DNA from: Nocardioides perillae
Lineage (GTDB): Bacteria; Actinomycetota; Actinomycetes; Propionibacteriales; Nocardioidaceae
Direction: 5' to 3'
Length of the DNA stretch: 64,000 nucleotides
Assembly (NCBI RefSeq): GCF_013409425.1
Contig: NZ_JACCAC010000001.1
Coordinates: 806,001 to 870,000, forward strand
Made by a program: the position numbers and the translations under genes. Of this stretch, positions 43,978 to 52,172 are shown piece after piece. The notes beneath the pieces were generated by a model, which saw nothing but the letters and a program-made list of their open reading frames with translations, did no database searches and was not told the origin of the DNA. Positions within the stretch are counted from its first letter, which is position 1. Every line of letters starts with the position of its first letter.

Positions 43978-44052
43978 GGAGCGGATGACGAGACTCGAAC
44001 TCGCGACATCGACCTTGGGAAGGTCGCGCTCTACCAACTGAGCTACATCCGC
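43977..44052 (-). tRNA. tRNA-Gly (anticodon CCC) with encoded CCA
   Basis: Minus strand. Acceptor stem GCGGATG/CATCCGC, D-arm with AGCTCAGTTGGTAGAGC, anticodon stem CGACC/GGTCG with loop TTCCCAA (anticodon CCC), T-arm GCGAG-TTCGAGT-CTCGT. The discriminator T at 43980 is followed by an encoded CCA (43979-43977). The final A begins the ATG of the DUF2461 gene. Confidence 0.95.
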
Positions 44053-44083
44053 ACGACCGGGCCGTGGCCCGGTCGGGGTGATG

Positions 44084-44866
44084 CTAGCCGACGGCGGTGG
44101 CGGGCGGCTCGACCGGGGCGAGGGCGGGTCGGCGGGGCGCGAGGCCGTCGCCCGAGCTGCGGCCGGTGAGGCGTCGCTGCACCCACGGCCCGGCGTGGCC
44201 GCGGGCCCAGGCGGCGTCGGCGCGCAGCCGGTCGAGGCGGCTGACCGCCGCGACGTCGACGAGGGCGAGCGGCTCGAGGTCGTGGGGGACACCGAGGGTG
44301 TCGAGCACCTCGATGGCCATCCGCTGGTGCCCGGCGCTGCTCATGTGCATGCGGTCGTCGTCCCACAGCCGCCAGTCGCGGTAGTCGCGCAGCCGCCAGA
44401 AGTCGACGAGCGTCGCCCCGTGGCGGTCGGCGACCTCCCGCACGAGCTCGTTGTAGAGCGCGAAGCGGGCCCGCACCGGTCGGTAGACCGCCGACCCGCC
44501 CGGGTCGAAGGCCGTCCACACCAGGACGCGCGCGCCGGTCGCGGCGAGCTCGCCCACCGCGACGTCGTACGCCGCCACGAGGGCGTCGAGGTCGACCCGC
44601 GGCCGCAGCACGTCGTTGGCGCCGGCGTAGACGGTGACGAGGTCGGGCTGCAGGGCGAGCGCGGGCTCGAGCTGCTCGTCGAGGATCGCGCGCAGCTTGC
44701 GGCCCCGGATCGCGAGGTTGGCGTAGCCGAAGTCGTCGCTGCGGGTCGCGAGCACCTCCGCGACGCGGTCGGCCCACCCGCGCAGGCCGTTCGGGCGCGT
44801 GGGGTCGGGGTCGCCGACACCCTCGGTGAAGGAGTCGCCCAGCGCGACGAAGCGGGAGAAGGTCAC
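44084..44866 (-). CDS. SGNH/GDSL hydrolase
   Basis: 260 residues with all four blocks: ALGDSFTEG (Ser nucleophile), Gly in block II ([10 protein letters not shown]), [10 protein letters not shown] (block III Asn), and [16 protein letters not shown] (catalytic Asp/His). No signal peptide, so it is an intracellular esterase or lipase-like enzyme. GTG 44866 is the start. A C-terminal Arg/Pro-rich tail (about 215-260) is probably disordered. It diverges from dcd and precedes the tRNA-Gly. Confidence 0.92.
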   Translation of the reverse strand: MTFSRFVALGDSFTEGVGDPDPTRPNGLRGWADRVAEVLATRSDDFGYANLAIRGRKLRAILDEQLEPALALQPDLVTVYAGANDVLRPRVDLDALVAAYDVAVGELAATGARVLVWTAFDPGGSAVYRPVRARFALYNELVREVADRHGATLVDFWRLRDYRDWRLWDDDRMHMSSAGHQRMAIEVLDTLGVPHDLEPLALVDVAAVSRLDRLRADAAWARGHAGPWVQRRLTGRSSGDGLAPRRPALAPVEPPATAVG

Positions 44867-44946
44867 CGCCCCATCCTCGCCGGTGGCCCGGCGTCCCGTG
44901 CGGACGGCCCTGCCCCGCGACCCGACCGGCGGCTAGGGTGCGCCTC

Positions 44947-45522
44947 GTGCTGCTCTCCGACCGAGACGTGATGGCCGAGATCGAGGCCGGGCGGGTCCAG
45001 GTGGACCCCTTCGACCCCGCGATGATGCAGCCGTCGTCGATCGACGTCCGCCTCGACCGCTACTTCCGGGTCTTCGAGAACCACCGCTACCCGCACATCG
45101 ACCCGGCGGCCGACCAGTCCGACCTGACCCGTGAGGTCGAGCCGGTCGGTGACGAGCCGTTCATCCTTCACCCCGGGGAGTTCGTGCTCGGCTCGACCTA
45201 CGAGGTCGTCACGCTCCCCGACGACGTCGCGGCCCGGGTGGAGGGCAAGTCGTCGCTGGGTCGCCTCGGCCTGCTCACCCACGCCACCGCCGGCTTCGTG
45301 GACCCCGGCTTCTCCGGCCACGTGACGCTGGAGCTGGCCAACGTCGCCACGCTGCCGATCAAGCTCTACCCCGGCATGAAGATCGGGCAGTTCTGCTTCT
45401 TCCGGCTCTCCTCGCCCTCCGAGCACCCCTACGGCTCTGAGAAGTACGGCTCGCGCTACCAGGGGCAGCGCGGCCCGACGCCGTCGCGGTCGTTCCAGAA
45501 CTTCCACCGCACGCCGATCTGA
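44947..45522 (+). CDS. dcd: dCTP deaminase (actinobacterial, probably bifunctional dCTP deaminase/dUTPase)
   Basis: 191 residues. It begins [12 protein letters not shown] and has the trimeric dUTPase-fold motif [17 protein letters not shown], the catalytic region [18 protein letters not shown] with Ser/Arg and [18 protein letters not shown] with Glu, and the closing [12 protein letters not shown]. It deaminates dCTP and, in Mycobacterium tuberculosis-type enzymes, also removes pyrophosphate from dUTP to give dUMP. GTG 44947 was preferred to GTG 44938 because family members start at LLSDRD and because it lies 7 nt after TAGGGT, which marks a leaderless start. Confidence 0.96.
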   Translation: MLLSDRDVMAEIEAGRVQVDPFDPAMMQPSSIDVRLDRYFRVFENHRYPHIDPAADQSDLTREVEPVGDEPFILHPGEFVLGSTYEVVTLPDDVAARVEGKSSLGRLGLLTHATAGFVDPGFSGHVTLELANVATLPIKLYPGMKIGQFCFFRLSSPSEHPYGSEKYGSRYQGQRGPTPSRSFQNFHRTPI

Positions 45523-45609
45523 GGTCGCCTGATGCCGCGACGGGTGACAAACTGTAGTATCCCGCTATTGTTCGTCCGGAATGGTGTCGACCCGGCGTGA
45601 GGAGCCCGC

Positions 45610-47019
45610 GTGAGCAACCAGCCGCCCGGCCCGCCCCCCGCTGTCGCGTCCGAGTCGGCCCGGCCCGGTCGCGACGTGGTGCCCCTGTGGGAGGCGACCC
45701 GTGCGTGGTTCGCCATCTCGCTGCAGACCTTCGGCGGCCCGGCGGGGCAGATCGCGGTCATGCAGCGCACCCTGGTCGAGGAGAAGCGGTGGATCGGCCA
45801 GCAGCGCTTCCTCTTCGCGCTGTCCTACTGCACCTTGCTGCCCGGTCCCGAGGCACAGCAGCTCGCCACCTACGTGGGGTGGCTCCTCAACGGCCTGCGA
45901 GGCGCGCTGGTGGCCGGCACGCTCTTCGTCCTGCCGGGGGTCCTCGCCCTGCTGGTGCTCTCGGGAGTCTACGTCGCCTACGGCGACACCACCGTGGTCG
46001 AGGCCCTCTTCGTCGGGCTGTCGGCGGCGGTGCTGGCGATCGTCGCGCAGGCCGTCGTCCGCGTGGCGCGCACGGGTCTGGCCCACCCTGCCCTGGTGGC
46101 GCTCGCCGTCGGGTCCTTCGTGGCGCTGAGCGTCTTCGGCGTGCCCTTCCCGGCGGTCGTGGCCGCGGCCGCCGCGGCCGGCTGGTGGCTGGGGCGGCGC
46201 GTCCCCGCGCTCGGCGCCGCGCGGCCGGCGTCGGTCGACGACGGCCCGGCCCCGCTCGTGCCCGACGACGCGCTGCACGAGGAGCGTCCCTCGCTCCAGC
46301 GCAGCACCGCGGTCCTCGTGGTGGGTCTCCTGCTCTGGGCGGCGCCGGTGGTGGCGGCCGCTCTGCTGCTGGGGCGCAGCAGCACCTTCGTCGACCAGGG
46401 CCTGTTCTTCGCCGGCACGGCCCTGGTCACCTTCGGCGGGGCCTACGCCGTCCTGGCCTTCGTCGCGCAGCAGGCCGTGCAGGTCTACGGCTGGCTCGCG
46501 CCCGGCGAGATGGTGCGCGGCCTCGCCCTGGCCGAGACCACCCCCGGCCCGCTCATCATGGTGGTGCAGTACGTCGCGTTCCTCGGTGCCTACCGCGCCC
46601 CCGGGCCGCTGGACCCGTGGGTCGCCGCCGTGGTGGCGAGCCTGCTCGTGACGTGGGTGACCTTCGTTCCGTGCTTCCTGTTCATCCTGCTGGGAGCGCC
46701 CTACGTCGAGCGGTTGCGCCACAACCGCGCCTTGGCCTCGGCCCTCGCGGGCATCACCGCCGCCGTCGTCGGGGTGATCGCCAACCTCGCGGTCTACTTC
46801 GCGCTCCACACGCTCTTCGCCGAGACCCGTCGCACCGACGCCGGTCCGCTGGCGCTGGAACTCCCGGTCGTCGCGACGTGGCAGCCCGTCGCCGCCGCGA
46901 TCGCCCTGGTGGCGTTCGTCCTGATGTTCCGGCTCCGGTGGTCGGTGCTGCGCACCTTGGGCGCGTGCGCAGTCCTGGGTCTTGTCGGGGTGCTGACGTT
47001 CCCGGGGGCCGTAGGTTAG
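45610..47019 (+). CDS. chrA: Chromate transporter, two-domain ChrA
   Basis: 469 residues with two homologous CHR halves: ISLQTFGGPAGQIAVMQRTL and TLVTFGGAYAVLAFVAQQ. Each FGG motif is followed by a stretch such as LPGPEAQQLATYVGW or TTPGPLIMVVQYVAFLG. It exports chromate (and possibly sulfate-like anions), giving resistance. GTG 45610 has a GAGGAGC ribosome site. The last codons and stop (TAG 47017-47019) lie inside the iron box of the next gene. The 87-bp gap from dcd has an AT-richer promoter-like stretch (45549-45576). Confidence 0.94.
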   Translation: MSNQPPGPPPAVASESARPGRDVVPLWEATRAWFAISLQTFGGPAGQIAVMQRTLVEEKRWIGQQRFLFALSYCTLLPGPEAQQLATYVGWLLNGLRGALVAGTLFVLPGVLALLVLSGVYVAYGDTTVVEALFVGLSAAVLAIVAQAVVRVARTGLAHPALVALAVGSFVALSVFGVPFPAVVAAAAAAGWWLGRRVPALGAARPASVDDGPAPLVPDDALHEERPSLQRSTAVLVVGLLLWAAPVVAAALLLGRSSTFVDQGLFFAGTALVTFGGAYAVLAFVAQQAVQVYGWLAPGEMVRGLALAETTPGPLIMVVQYVAFLGAYRAPGPLDPWVAAVVASLLVTWVTFVPCFLFILLGAPYVERLRHNRALASALAGITAAVVGVIANLAVYFALHTLFAETRRTDAGPLALELPVVATWQPVAAAIALVAFVLMFRLRWSVLRTLGACAVLGLVGVLTFPGAVG

Positions 47020-47029
47020 GCTCACCTAA
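47011..47029 (+). promoter_or_regulatory. IdeR/DtxR iron box
   Basis: GTAGGTTAGGCTCACCTAA matches 17 of 19 bases of the actinobacterial iron box TTAGGTTAGGCTAACCTAA. It overlaps the chrA stop codon and is 43 bp upstream of the siderophore-interacting protein gene, so Fe2+-loaded IdeR/DtxR should repress that gene. Confidence 0.9.
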
Positions 47030-47071
47030 CATCAACCGCGCCACCCGCGCGGCCGCGAGGAGGGGGAGCCG

Positions 47072-48049
47072 ATGACCGCGACGCTGGAGAGCCCGAGCCT
47101 GCCGATGCTGCTGGAGCAGGTCGAGGTGGTCCGGGCGGACCGCGTGTCCCCGAGCTTCGTGCGCCTCGAGCTCGGCAGCCCCGCCCTCGCCGACTTCGGC
47201 GTCGACGGCCCGCTGCACGACCAGCGGATCAAGCTGGTCTTCCCCAACGCCGCGGGCGAGCTGTCCTCCTTCGACGGCGCTGACGAGACCTGGATGCGCA
47301 CCTGGCTGGACCGCCCGGTCGCGGAGCGGGGCCCGATGCGCACCTACACCGTGCGCGAGGTGCGCGGTCACGGCACCGACACCCGACTGGTGGTCGACGT
47401 GGTGCTCCACGACGACCACGGTGACTGCGGACCGGGCGCCTCCTGGGCCGCGGCTGCTGCGCCCGGTGACCGGGTCGTGCTGCTCGCCCCGCGTCGCGGT
47501 GTGCCCTTCGGCGGCATCGAGTTCGCCCCGGGCGAGGCGCGCGAGCTGCTGCTGGTCGGCGACGAGACCGCCGTCCCCGCGATCGCGGGCATCCTGCGCG
47601 GGCTGCCCGCCGACGCCGCGGGCGCGGCGTACCTCGAGGTGCCGGTGAGCGCCGACGTGCAGGAGCTGGCCGCCCCCGCCGGGGTCCGGGTGACCTGGCT
47701 GCCGCGCGACGGCGCCGCACGGGGGGCGCTGCTGACCGCGGCGGTCGTCGAGCACCTCGGCACCGGCGCCCACGACCTGCTGGCCCGCGTCGCTGATGAC
47801 GACGTCGACCCCGACCTGTGGGAGACCCCGGTGCACTCCTCCTCGGGCGAGGAGGTCGCGCCGGGCAGCGTCGTCTGCGACGGTCCGGAGGGGCGCGACG
47901 CACGGCTGGCGGGGCTCTACGCCTGGATCGCGGGGGAGTCGAAGGTGGTGACGGGGCTGCGGCGCCACCTCGTGCGCGAGGTGGGTCTGCACCGCTCGCA
48001 GGTGTGCTTCATGGGCTACTGGCGCGAGGGCGTGTCGATGCGCTCCTGA
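47072..48049 (+). CDS. Siderophore-interacting protein (SIP-type ferric-siderophore reductase)
   Basis: 325 residues. The FAD-binding barrel is marked by MRTYTVREVR (R-x-Y-T) and APRRGVPFGG. The C-terminal NAD(P)H-binding region has LLLVGDETAVPAIAGIL, YAWIAGESKVV and the ending CFMGYWREGVS, all typical of SIP reductases such as ViuB/MxcB. It releases iron from imported ferric siderophores by reduction in the cytoplasm. The iron box upstream predicts induction under iron starvation. No siderophore biosynthesis or uptake genes are in the window. Confidence 0.95.
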   Translation: MTATLESPSLPMLLEQVEVVRADRVSPSFVRLELGSPALADFGVDGPLHDQRIKLVFPNAAGELSSFDGADETWMRTWLDRPVAERGPMRTYTVREVRGHGTDTRLVVDVVLHDDHGDCGPGASWAAAAAPGDRVVLLAPRRGVPFGGIEFAPGEARELLLVGDETAVPAIAGILRGLPADAAGAAYLEVPVSADVQELAAPAGVRVTWLPRDGAARGALLTAAVVEHLGTGAHDLLARVADDDVDPDLWETPVHSSSGEEVAPGSVVCDGPEGRDARLAGLYAWIAGESKVVTGLRRHLVREVGLHRSQVCFMGYWREGVSMRS

Positions 48050-48099
48050 CCTCGCGGTCGCGGGCCCGCTGCGCCCGGGCGTCGCGTGCAGGAACGACT

Positions 48100-48130
48100 G
48101 AGGGCGCCACCCCGGTGGGGTGGCGCCCTC
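48100..48130. terminator. Strong bidirectional hairpin terminator
   Basis: Perfect 14-bp stem GAGGGCGCCACCCC / GGGGTGGCGCCCTC with a GGT loop, between the convergent siderophore-interacting-protein and etfD genes. Confidence 0.85.
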
Positions 48131-48153
48131 GGCGCTGTCCGGCAGCGGGCCGG

Positions 48154-51100
48154 TCAGAGGTCGAACAGCGAGCTGCTCCCGGCGATGTCGGCGTCGGTGC
48201 GCGGCGTGTGCGCCGGGCCGGCGTCGGCGGGCGCCGTGCCGTCCTGCGACGCGCCGTTCTGGGCAGCGGTGTCCACCGGGTCGGCGCTCACCTGCTCGGC
48301 GGCGGCCACCTCGGCGTCGGCCTCCGCTGCAGCGGCCGGGGTCGGCCCGGCGGACTCCTCCTCCGCCTGGGCCTCGGCCTCGGCCGGGGCGGCGGTGGGC
48401 TGCTCGGCGGGGGCGGGTGCCCCCACGGAGTCGTCCCCGAGGGACGTCGCGGCGCTGCTGACGTCGGCGCCCGACGGCACGTTGTCGCCGGCCTCGGTGG
48501 CCCCGGTGGCCTCGGTGGCCTCGGCGATCTCGCTAGAAGCGGCTGCGTCGCCGGACGTGGCCAGCTCCGGCTCCGGCTCCGGCTCCGGCGTCGCCGCCGC
48601 GGCTGCGGGAGCTGCCGGGGCCGCCGACGACGCCGCCCGCGGGGCGGCGATGTCGAACAACGAACCGGTCGTGCCGCGGACAGGCGTGCCGGCCGCCTGC
48701 CGCGGTGCCGCCGACTGCTCCTCGGCCGGGGCGGCGTCGGTCGGGTCGAGCGCGTCGCCGGCGCCCTCCTCGGGCTGGCCGTCGGCGGGCCGGTCGGCGG
48801 CCTCGCTGGCCGCAGGTGCGCCGTCGGCCTCCTCGTCGGTGGTGCTCGCCTTCTCGGCGACCGGAGCCGAGGCCGGGGGAGCGGCCGGCTCGGCCGGAGC
48901 CTCGAGGTCGAAGAGAGAGCCACCGCTGCTCAGGTCGACCGACTGCGCAGGTGCCGCCGCCGGGGCCGTGGTCGATGCCTCGGTCTCGGTCGGTGCCTCG
49001 GCAGCCGCCTCGCTCGGGGCCTCGGACCCGCCCTCCTCGGGCGACGCGGGTGCGGTCGCAGCCGCCGGCTCGGCCGGCGCTTCGAGGTCGAAGAGCGAGC
49101 CGCCGCTCCCGAGGTCGGCCGACGCGGCAGGCTCGGAGGAAGCGGGCTCGGAGGGAGCGGGCTCGGACGGAGCGGGCTCGGACGGGGTGGACGCGGGTGC
49201 CTCGGCCGCCGGGGCGTCGTCGCCCCCGAGGTCGAAGAGCGAGCCGCCGCCGCCCAGGTCGCCGGAGCCCGACGCGGCGGCGGGAGCCGGGGCGGCCTCC
49301 GCTGCCGGAGCTGCGTCGTCACCGGAGTCTGCGCTGGAGTCCGCGCTGGAGTCCGCGTCATCGCCGCCCAGGTCGAAGAGCGACCCGCCGGACGACGCGG
49401 GCTTCGCGGCCTGCGCCTCCTCGGCCGGGGCCTTGGCGGGGTCGGTCGTCTCGGCCGCACCGGCGGGGTCGTCGAAGAGCGAGGACCCGCCCGACGCCTT
49501 CGCCAGCGGGCCAGCGTCCTCGGTCGCGGTGACAGTGTCCTCGGTCTGGGTGACGTCGCCGTCCTGCGGCTCGGCCTTCAGCGCCTCGTCGTCGGTGACG
49601 GCGGCGGTGCCGCCGGCGGACGTGCCGGCCGCGGTGCCCGCGGTCGACGCCTCGGCGGCGGCCGGCTGCTTCGCGGGGGCACCGGCGCCCGCGGCCGCGC
49701 CCTCGCCCGGCAGCAGCTTGGTGGCCTGGGCGCCCTTGACCGACGCAAGCAGCATCTGCGCCACGTCGAGGACCTCGACCTCCTCGCGCGCCTCGCCCTT
49801 CGACTGCTTCATGGTGAGGCCGTCGGAGAGCATGACGCGGCAGAAGGGGCAGCCGACGGCGATCTGGTCGGCGCCGGTGGCGACGGCCTCGTCGGTGCGG
49901 TTCATGTTGATGCGCTCGCCGGTGTTCTCCTCCATCCACATGCGCGCGCCGCCGGCGCCGCAGCAGAAGGACCGCTCGGAGTTGCGCGGCATCTCCTTGA
50001 CCTCCGCGCCGGGCAGGACCTGCAGCAGCTCGCGGGGCGGGGTGTAGACGCCGTTGTGGCGACCGATGTAGCAGGGGTCGTGGTAGGTGATGGAGCGCTT
50101 GTGCGCGCCCGCACCGTCCTTGACCGGGGTCAGCCTGCCCTCGCGCACGAGGCGGTTGAGCAGCTGGGTGTGGTGCACGACCTCGAGCTCGACGCCGAAC
50201 TCGGAGTACTCGTTCTTGAGCGTGTTGAAGCAGTGGGCGCAGGCCGAGACGACCTTCTTGACCTTCATCTCCTTGAAGGTCTCGGCGTTCTGCTGTGCGA
50301 GGCCCTGGAAGACGAACTCGTTGCCGGCGCGGCGGGCCGGGTCGCCGGTGCAGGTCTCGCCGTTGCCGAGCACGCCGAAGCTCACGCCGGCGATGTCGAG
50401 CAGCTCCGCGACCGCGCGGGTGGTCTTCTTGGCGCGGTCCTCGTAGGCGCCGGCGCAGCCGACCCAGAAGAGCCACTCGACCTCGTCGAGCGACTCGACG
50501 GTCTCGCCGACGACCTTCACCTCGAAGGGCAGGTCCTTGGCCCAGTCCATGCGGCCCTGCGGGCTCATGTTCCAGGGGTTGCCCTTGCCCTCGAGGCCCT
50601 TGAAGAGCTGGTTCAGCTCGGCCGGGAAGTTGTTCTCGACCAGCAGCTGGTAGCGACGCATGTCGATGATGTGGTCGACGTGCTCGATGTCGACGGGGCA
50701 CTGCTGCACGCACGCGCCGCAGCTGGTGCAGTTCCACAGCACCTCGGAGTCGATGACCGCCGAGCCCGACTCGGGCATGTAGAACCACTCGTCGTCGGCC
50801 GTGTCGCCGACCAGCGGGCGCTCCACCTCGCGGACGAGGGTGTCGCCCCCGGCGGCCAGGACGGCCTCGCGGTCACCCTCGGCGGCCCGGAGGTAGGGCG
50901 CCTTCGCGTAGGTGTGGTCGCGCAGGGCGGTGATGAGGAGCTTGGGGTTGAGCGGCTTGTCGGTGTTCCACGCGGGGCACTGCGACTGGCAGCGGCCGCA
51001 CTCGGTGCAGGAGGTGAAGTCGAGGACGTTCTTCCACGAGAAGTCCTCGGCCGCACCCACGCCGAGCCGGGTGTCCTCGTCCATCTCCTCGACGTCGTCG

Positions 51101-51930
51101 AGGCTGACCCGCTGCCCGCCGGAGGTCAGGGGCTTGACCGCACCCAGCGCCGTACGGCCGGAGGACTCGCGCTTGAACCAGATGTTGAAGAACGCGGTGA
51201 AGCGGTGCCAGGCGACGCCCATCGTGAGGTTCAGCGAGATGACGATCATCCACGTGAACGACACGACGATCTTCAGCATGGCGAAGAAGTGGACGAGGTT
51301 CTCGAGCGTGGGGACCGACAGGCCGCCGAGGGCCTCGCCGATCCAGAAGGTGAAGGGGAAGTGGAAGGCGGTGCCGTACTCCTCGCCCTCGGCCTTGAAC
51401 AGGGCGTACTCGAGGCCGCGCAGCACGATGATGCACAGGCCGACGGAGAGGATGACCGCCTCGACGAAGTAGCCCTGCCACATCGTCGAGCGGAAGAAGC
51501 GGCCCTTGACCCCGCGCACGCGCTCCTTCGGCCGCGACGCGCGGTAGGCGATGAAGGCGATGATCGCGCCGATCATCACGACGGTGAAGAACTCGGTGAG
51601 CCACTCGTAGAGGAAGAAGTGGCCGACCACCGGCAGCGCGAAGTGGGCGTCGAAGAGCTGGCCGAAGGCCGTCAGCAGCGTGAAGAAGAGCAGCCCGAAG
51701 CCGACGAAGATGAACCAGTGGCCGATGCCGACCCAGGTCCACTGCAGCATGCGGGTGTGACCGAGGGTCTCCTTGACCAGCGTCAGCGTGCGGCGCGCGG
51801 GGTCGTCGGCGCGGCCCGGCGCGGGCTGGCCGACGCGCAGCGTGCCCAGCATGTCGCGGATGGCCCGCACGAACAGGGCGGTGCCGACGGCCGCGATGGC
51901 CAGGGACACCACGATGGCGATGATCTGCAT
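48154..51930 (-). CDS. etfD: EtfD-like membrane Fe-S oxidoreductase with a long SLFDL-repeat tail
   Basis: 1258 residues. N-terminal membrane domain with about five helices (1-260) and possible haem His. Then two [4Fe-4S] motifs: C308-TE-C-GR-C-QSQ-C and C401-TS-C-GA-C-VQQ-C. Next come two CCG cysteine-rich domains (GCAGAYED at 491, YHDPC at 616-620, FCCGAGGARMW at 655-665). This order is that of mycobacterial EtfD (Rv0338c), which takes electrons from ETF to menaquinone during beta-oxidation. The tail (about 745-1258) is Ala/Pro/Glu-rich, disordered and anionic, with seven SLFD(L/I/D) motifs (Asp at 820, 853, 900, 948, 1008, 1093, 1257). ATG 51930 follows a GAGGAG site. Confidence 0.93.
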   Translation of the reverse strand: MQIIAIVVSLAIAAVGTALFVRAIRDMLGTLRVGQPAPGRADDPARRTLTLVKETLGHTRMLQWTWVGIGHWFIFVGFGLLFFTLLTAFGQLFDAHFALPVVGHFFLYEWLTEFFTVVMIGAIIAFIAYRASRPKERVRGVKGRFFRSTMWQGYFVEAVILSVGLCIIVLRGLEYALFKAEGEEYGTAFHFPFTFWIGEALGGLSVPTLENLVHFFAMLKIVVSFTWMIVISLNLTMGVAWHRFTAFFNIWFKRESSGRTALGAVKPLTSGGQRVSLDDVEEMDEDTRLGVGAAEDFSWKNVLDFTSCTECGRCQSQCPAWNTDKPLNPKLLITALRDHTYAKAPYLRAAEGDREAVLAAGGDTLVREVERPLVGDTADDEWFYMPESGSAVIDSEVLWNCTSCGACVQQCPVDIEHVDHIIDMRRYQLLVENNFPAELNQLFKGLEGKGNPWNMSPQGRMDWAKDLPFEVKVVGETVESLDEVEWLFWVGCAGAYEDRAKKTTRAVAELLDIAGVSFGVLGNGETCTGDPARRAGNEFVFQGLAQQNAETFKEMKVKKVVSACAHCFNTLKNEYSEFGVELEVVHHTQLLNRLVREGRLTPVKDGAGAHKRSITYHDPCYIGRHNGVYTPPRELLQVLPGAEVKEMPRNSERSFCCGAGGARMWMEENTGERINMNRTDEAVATGADQIAVGCPFCRVMLSDGLTMKQSKGEAREEVEVLDVAQMLLASVKGAQATKLLPGEGAAAGAGAPAKQPAAAEASTAGTAAGTSAGGTAAVTDDEALKAEPQDGDVTQTEDTVTATEDAGPLAKASGGSSLFDDPAGAAETTDPAKAPAEEAQAAKPASSGGSLFDLGGDDADSSADSSADSGDDAAPAAEAAPAPAAASGSGDLGGGGSLFDLGGDDAPAAEAPASTPSEPAPSEPAPSEPASSEPAASADLGSGGSLFDLEAPAEPAAATAPASPEEGGSEAPSEAAAEAPTETEASTTAPAAAPAQSVDLSSGGSLFDLEAPAEPAAPPASAPVAEKASTTDEEADGAPAASEAADRPADGQPEEGAGDALDPTDAAPAEEQSAAPRQAAGTPVRGTTGSLFDIAAPRAASSAAPAAPAAAAATPEPEPEPELATSGDAAASSEIAEATEATGATEAGDNVPSGADVSSAATSLGDDSVGAPAPAEQPTAAPAEAEAQAEEESAGPTPAAAAEADAEVAAAEQVSADPVDTAAQNGASQDGTAPADAGPAHTPRTDADIAGSSSLFDL

Positions 51931-52043
51931 GGAGAACGGCTCCTCGTCGCTGCTGCGCGTCACCGCGCGCGCCCGTCCGGGCGACCTCGTGAGCCTAGTG
52001 TGCGCCCACCGTGCCGTCAGGGCCGATGACTTGTGACCCACAT

Positions 52044-52059
52044 CCTACCGAGCGGTAAC
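52044..52059. promoter_or_regulatory. Candidate operator shared with acyl-CoA dehydrogenase (etfD copy)
   Basis: CCTACCGAGCGGTAAC, with perfect palindrome TACCG-AG-CGGTA, 116 bp upstream of etfD. Thirteen of 16 bases match the dehydrogenase copy. A -10 box TAGGCT (minus strand, 51997-51992) lies between it and etfD. The remaining 242-bp intergenic sequence shows nothing else. Confidence 0.65.
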
Positions 52060-52172
52060 TTCGGGACAAGACGAGGGCTCGGCACGGACCGGCTGGTGGG
52101 CGCCGCCCGCCTTCCGCGACCACCTGGGCTCCGCTCCGGCGTCCGCTCCTGGCGGGCGGCCCCGGTTGCCGC

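Noticed and set aside
47818..52029. A 1403-codon plus-strand frame antisense to etfD.
   Set aside because: Low-complexity Gly/Arg/Leu composition is the mirror of the Ala/Pro/Glu-rich tail, no domain is visible, and the minus strand holds clear Fe-S motifs.
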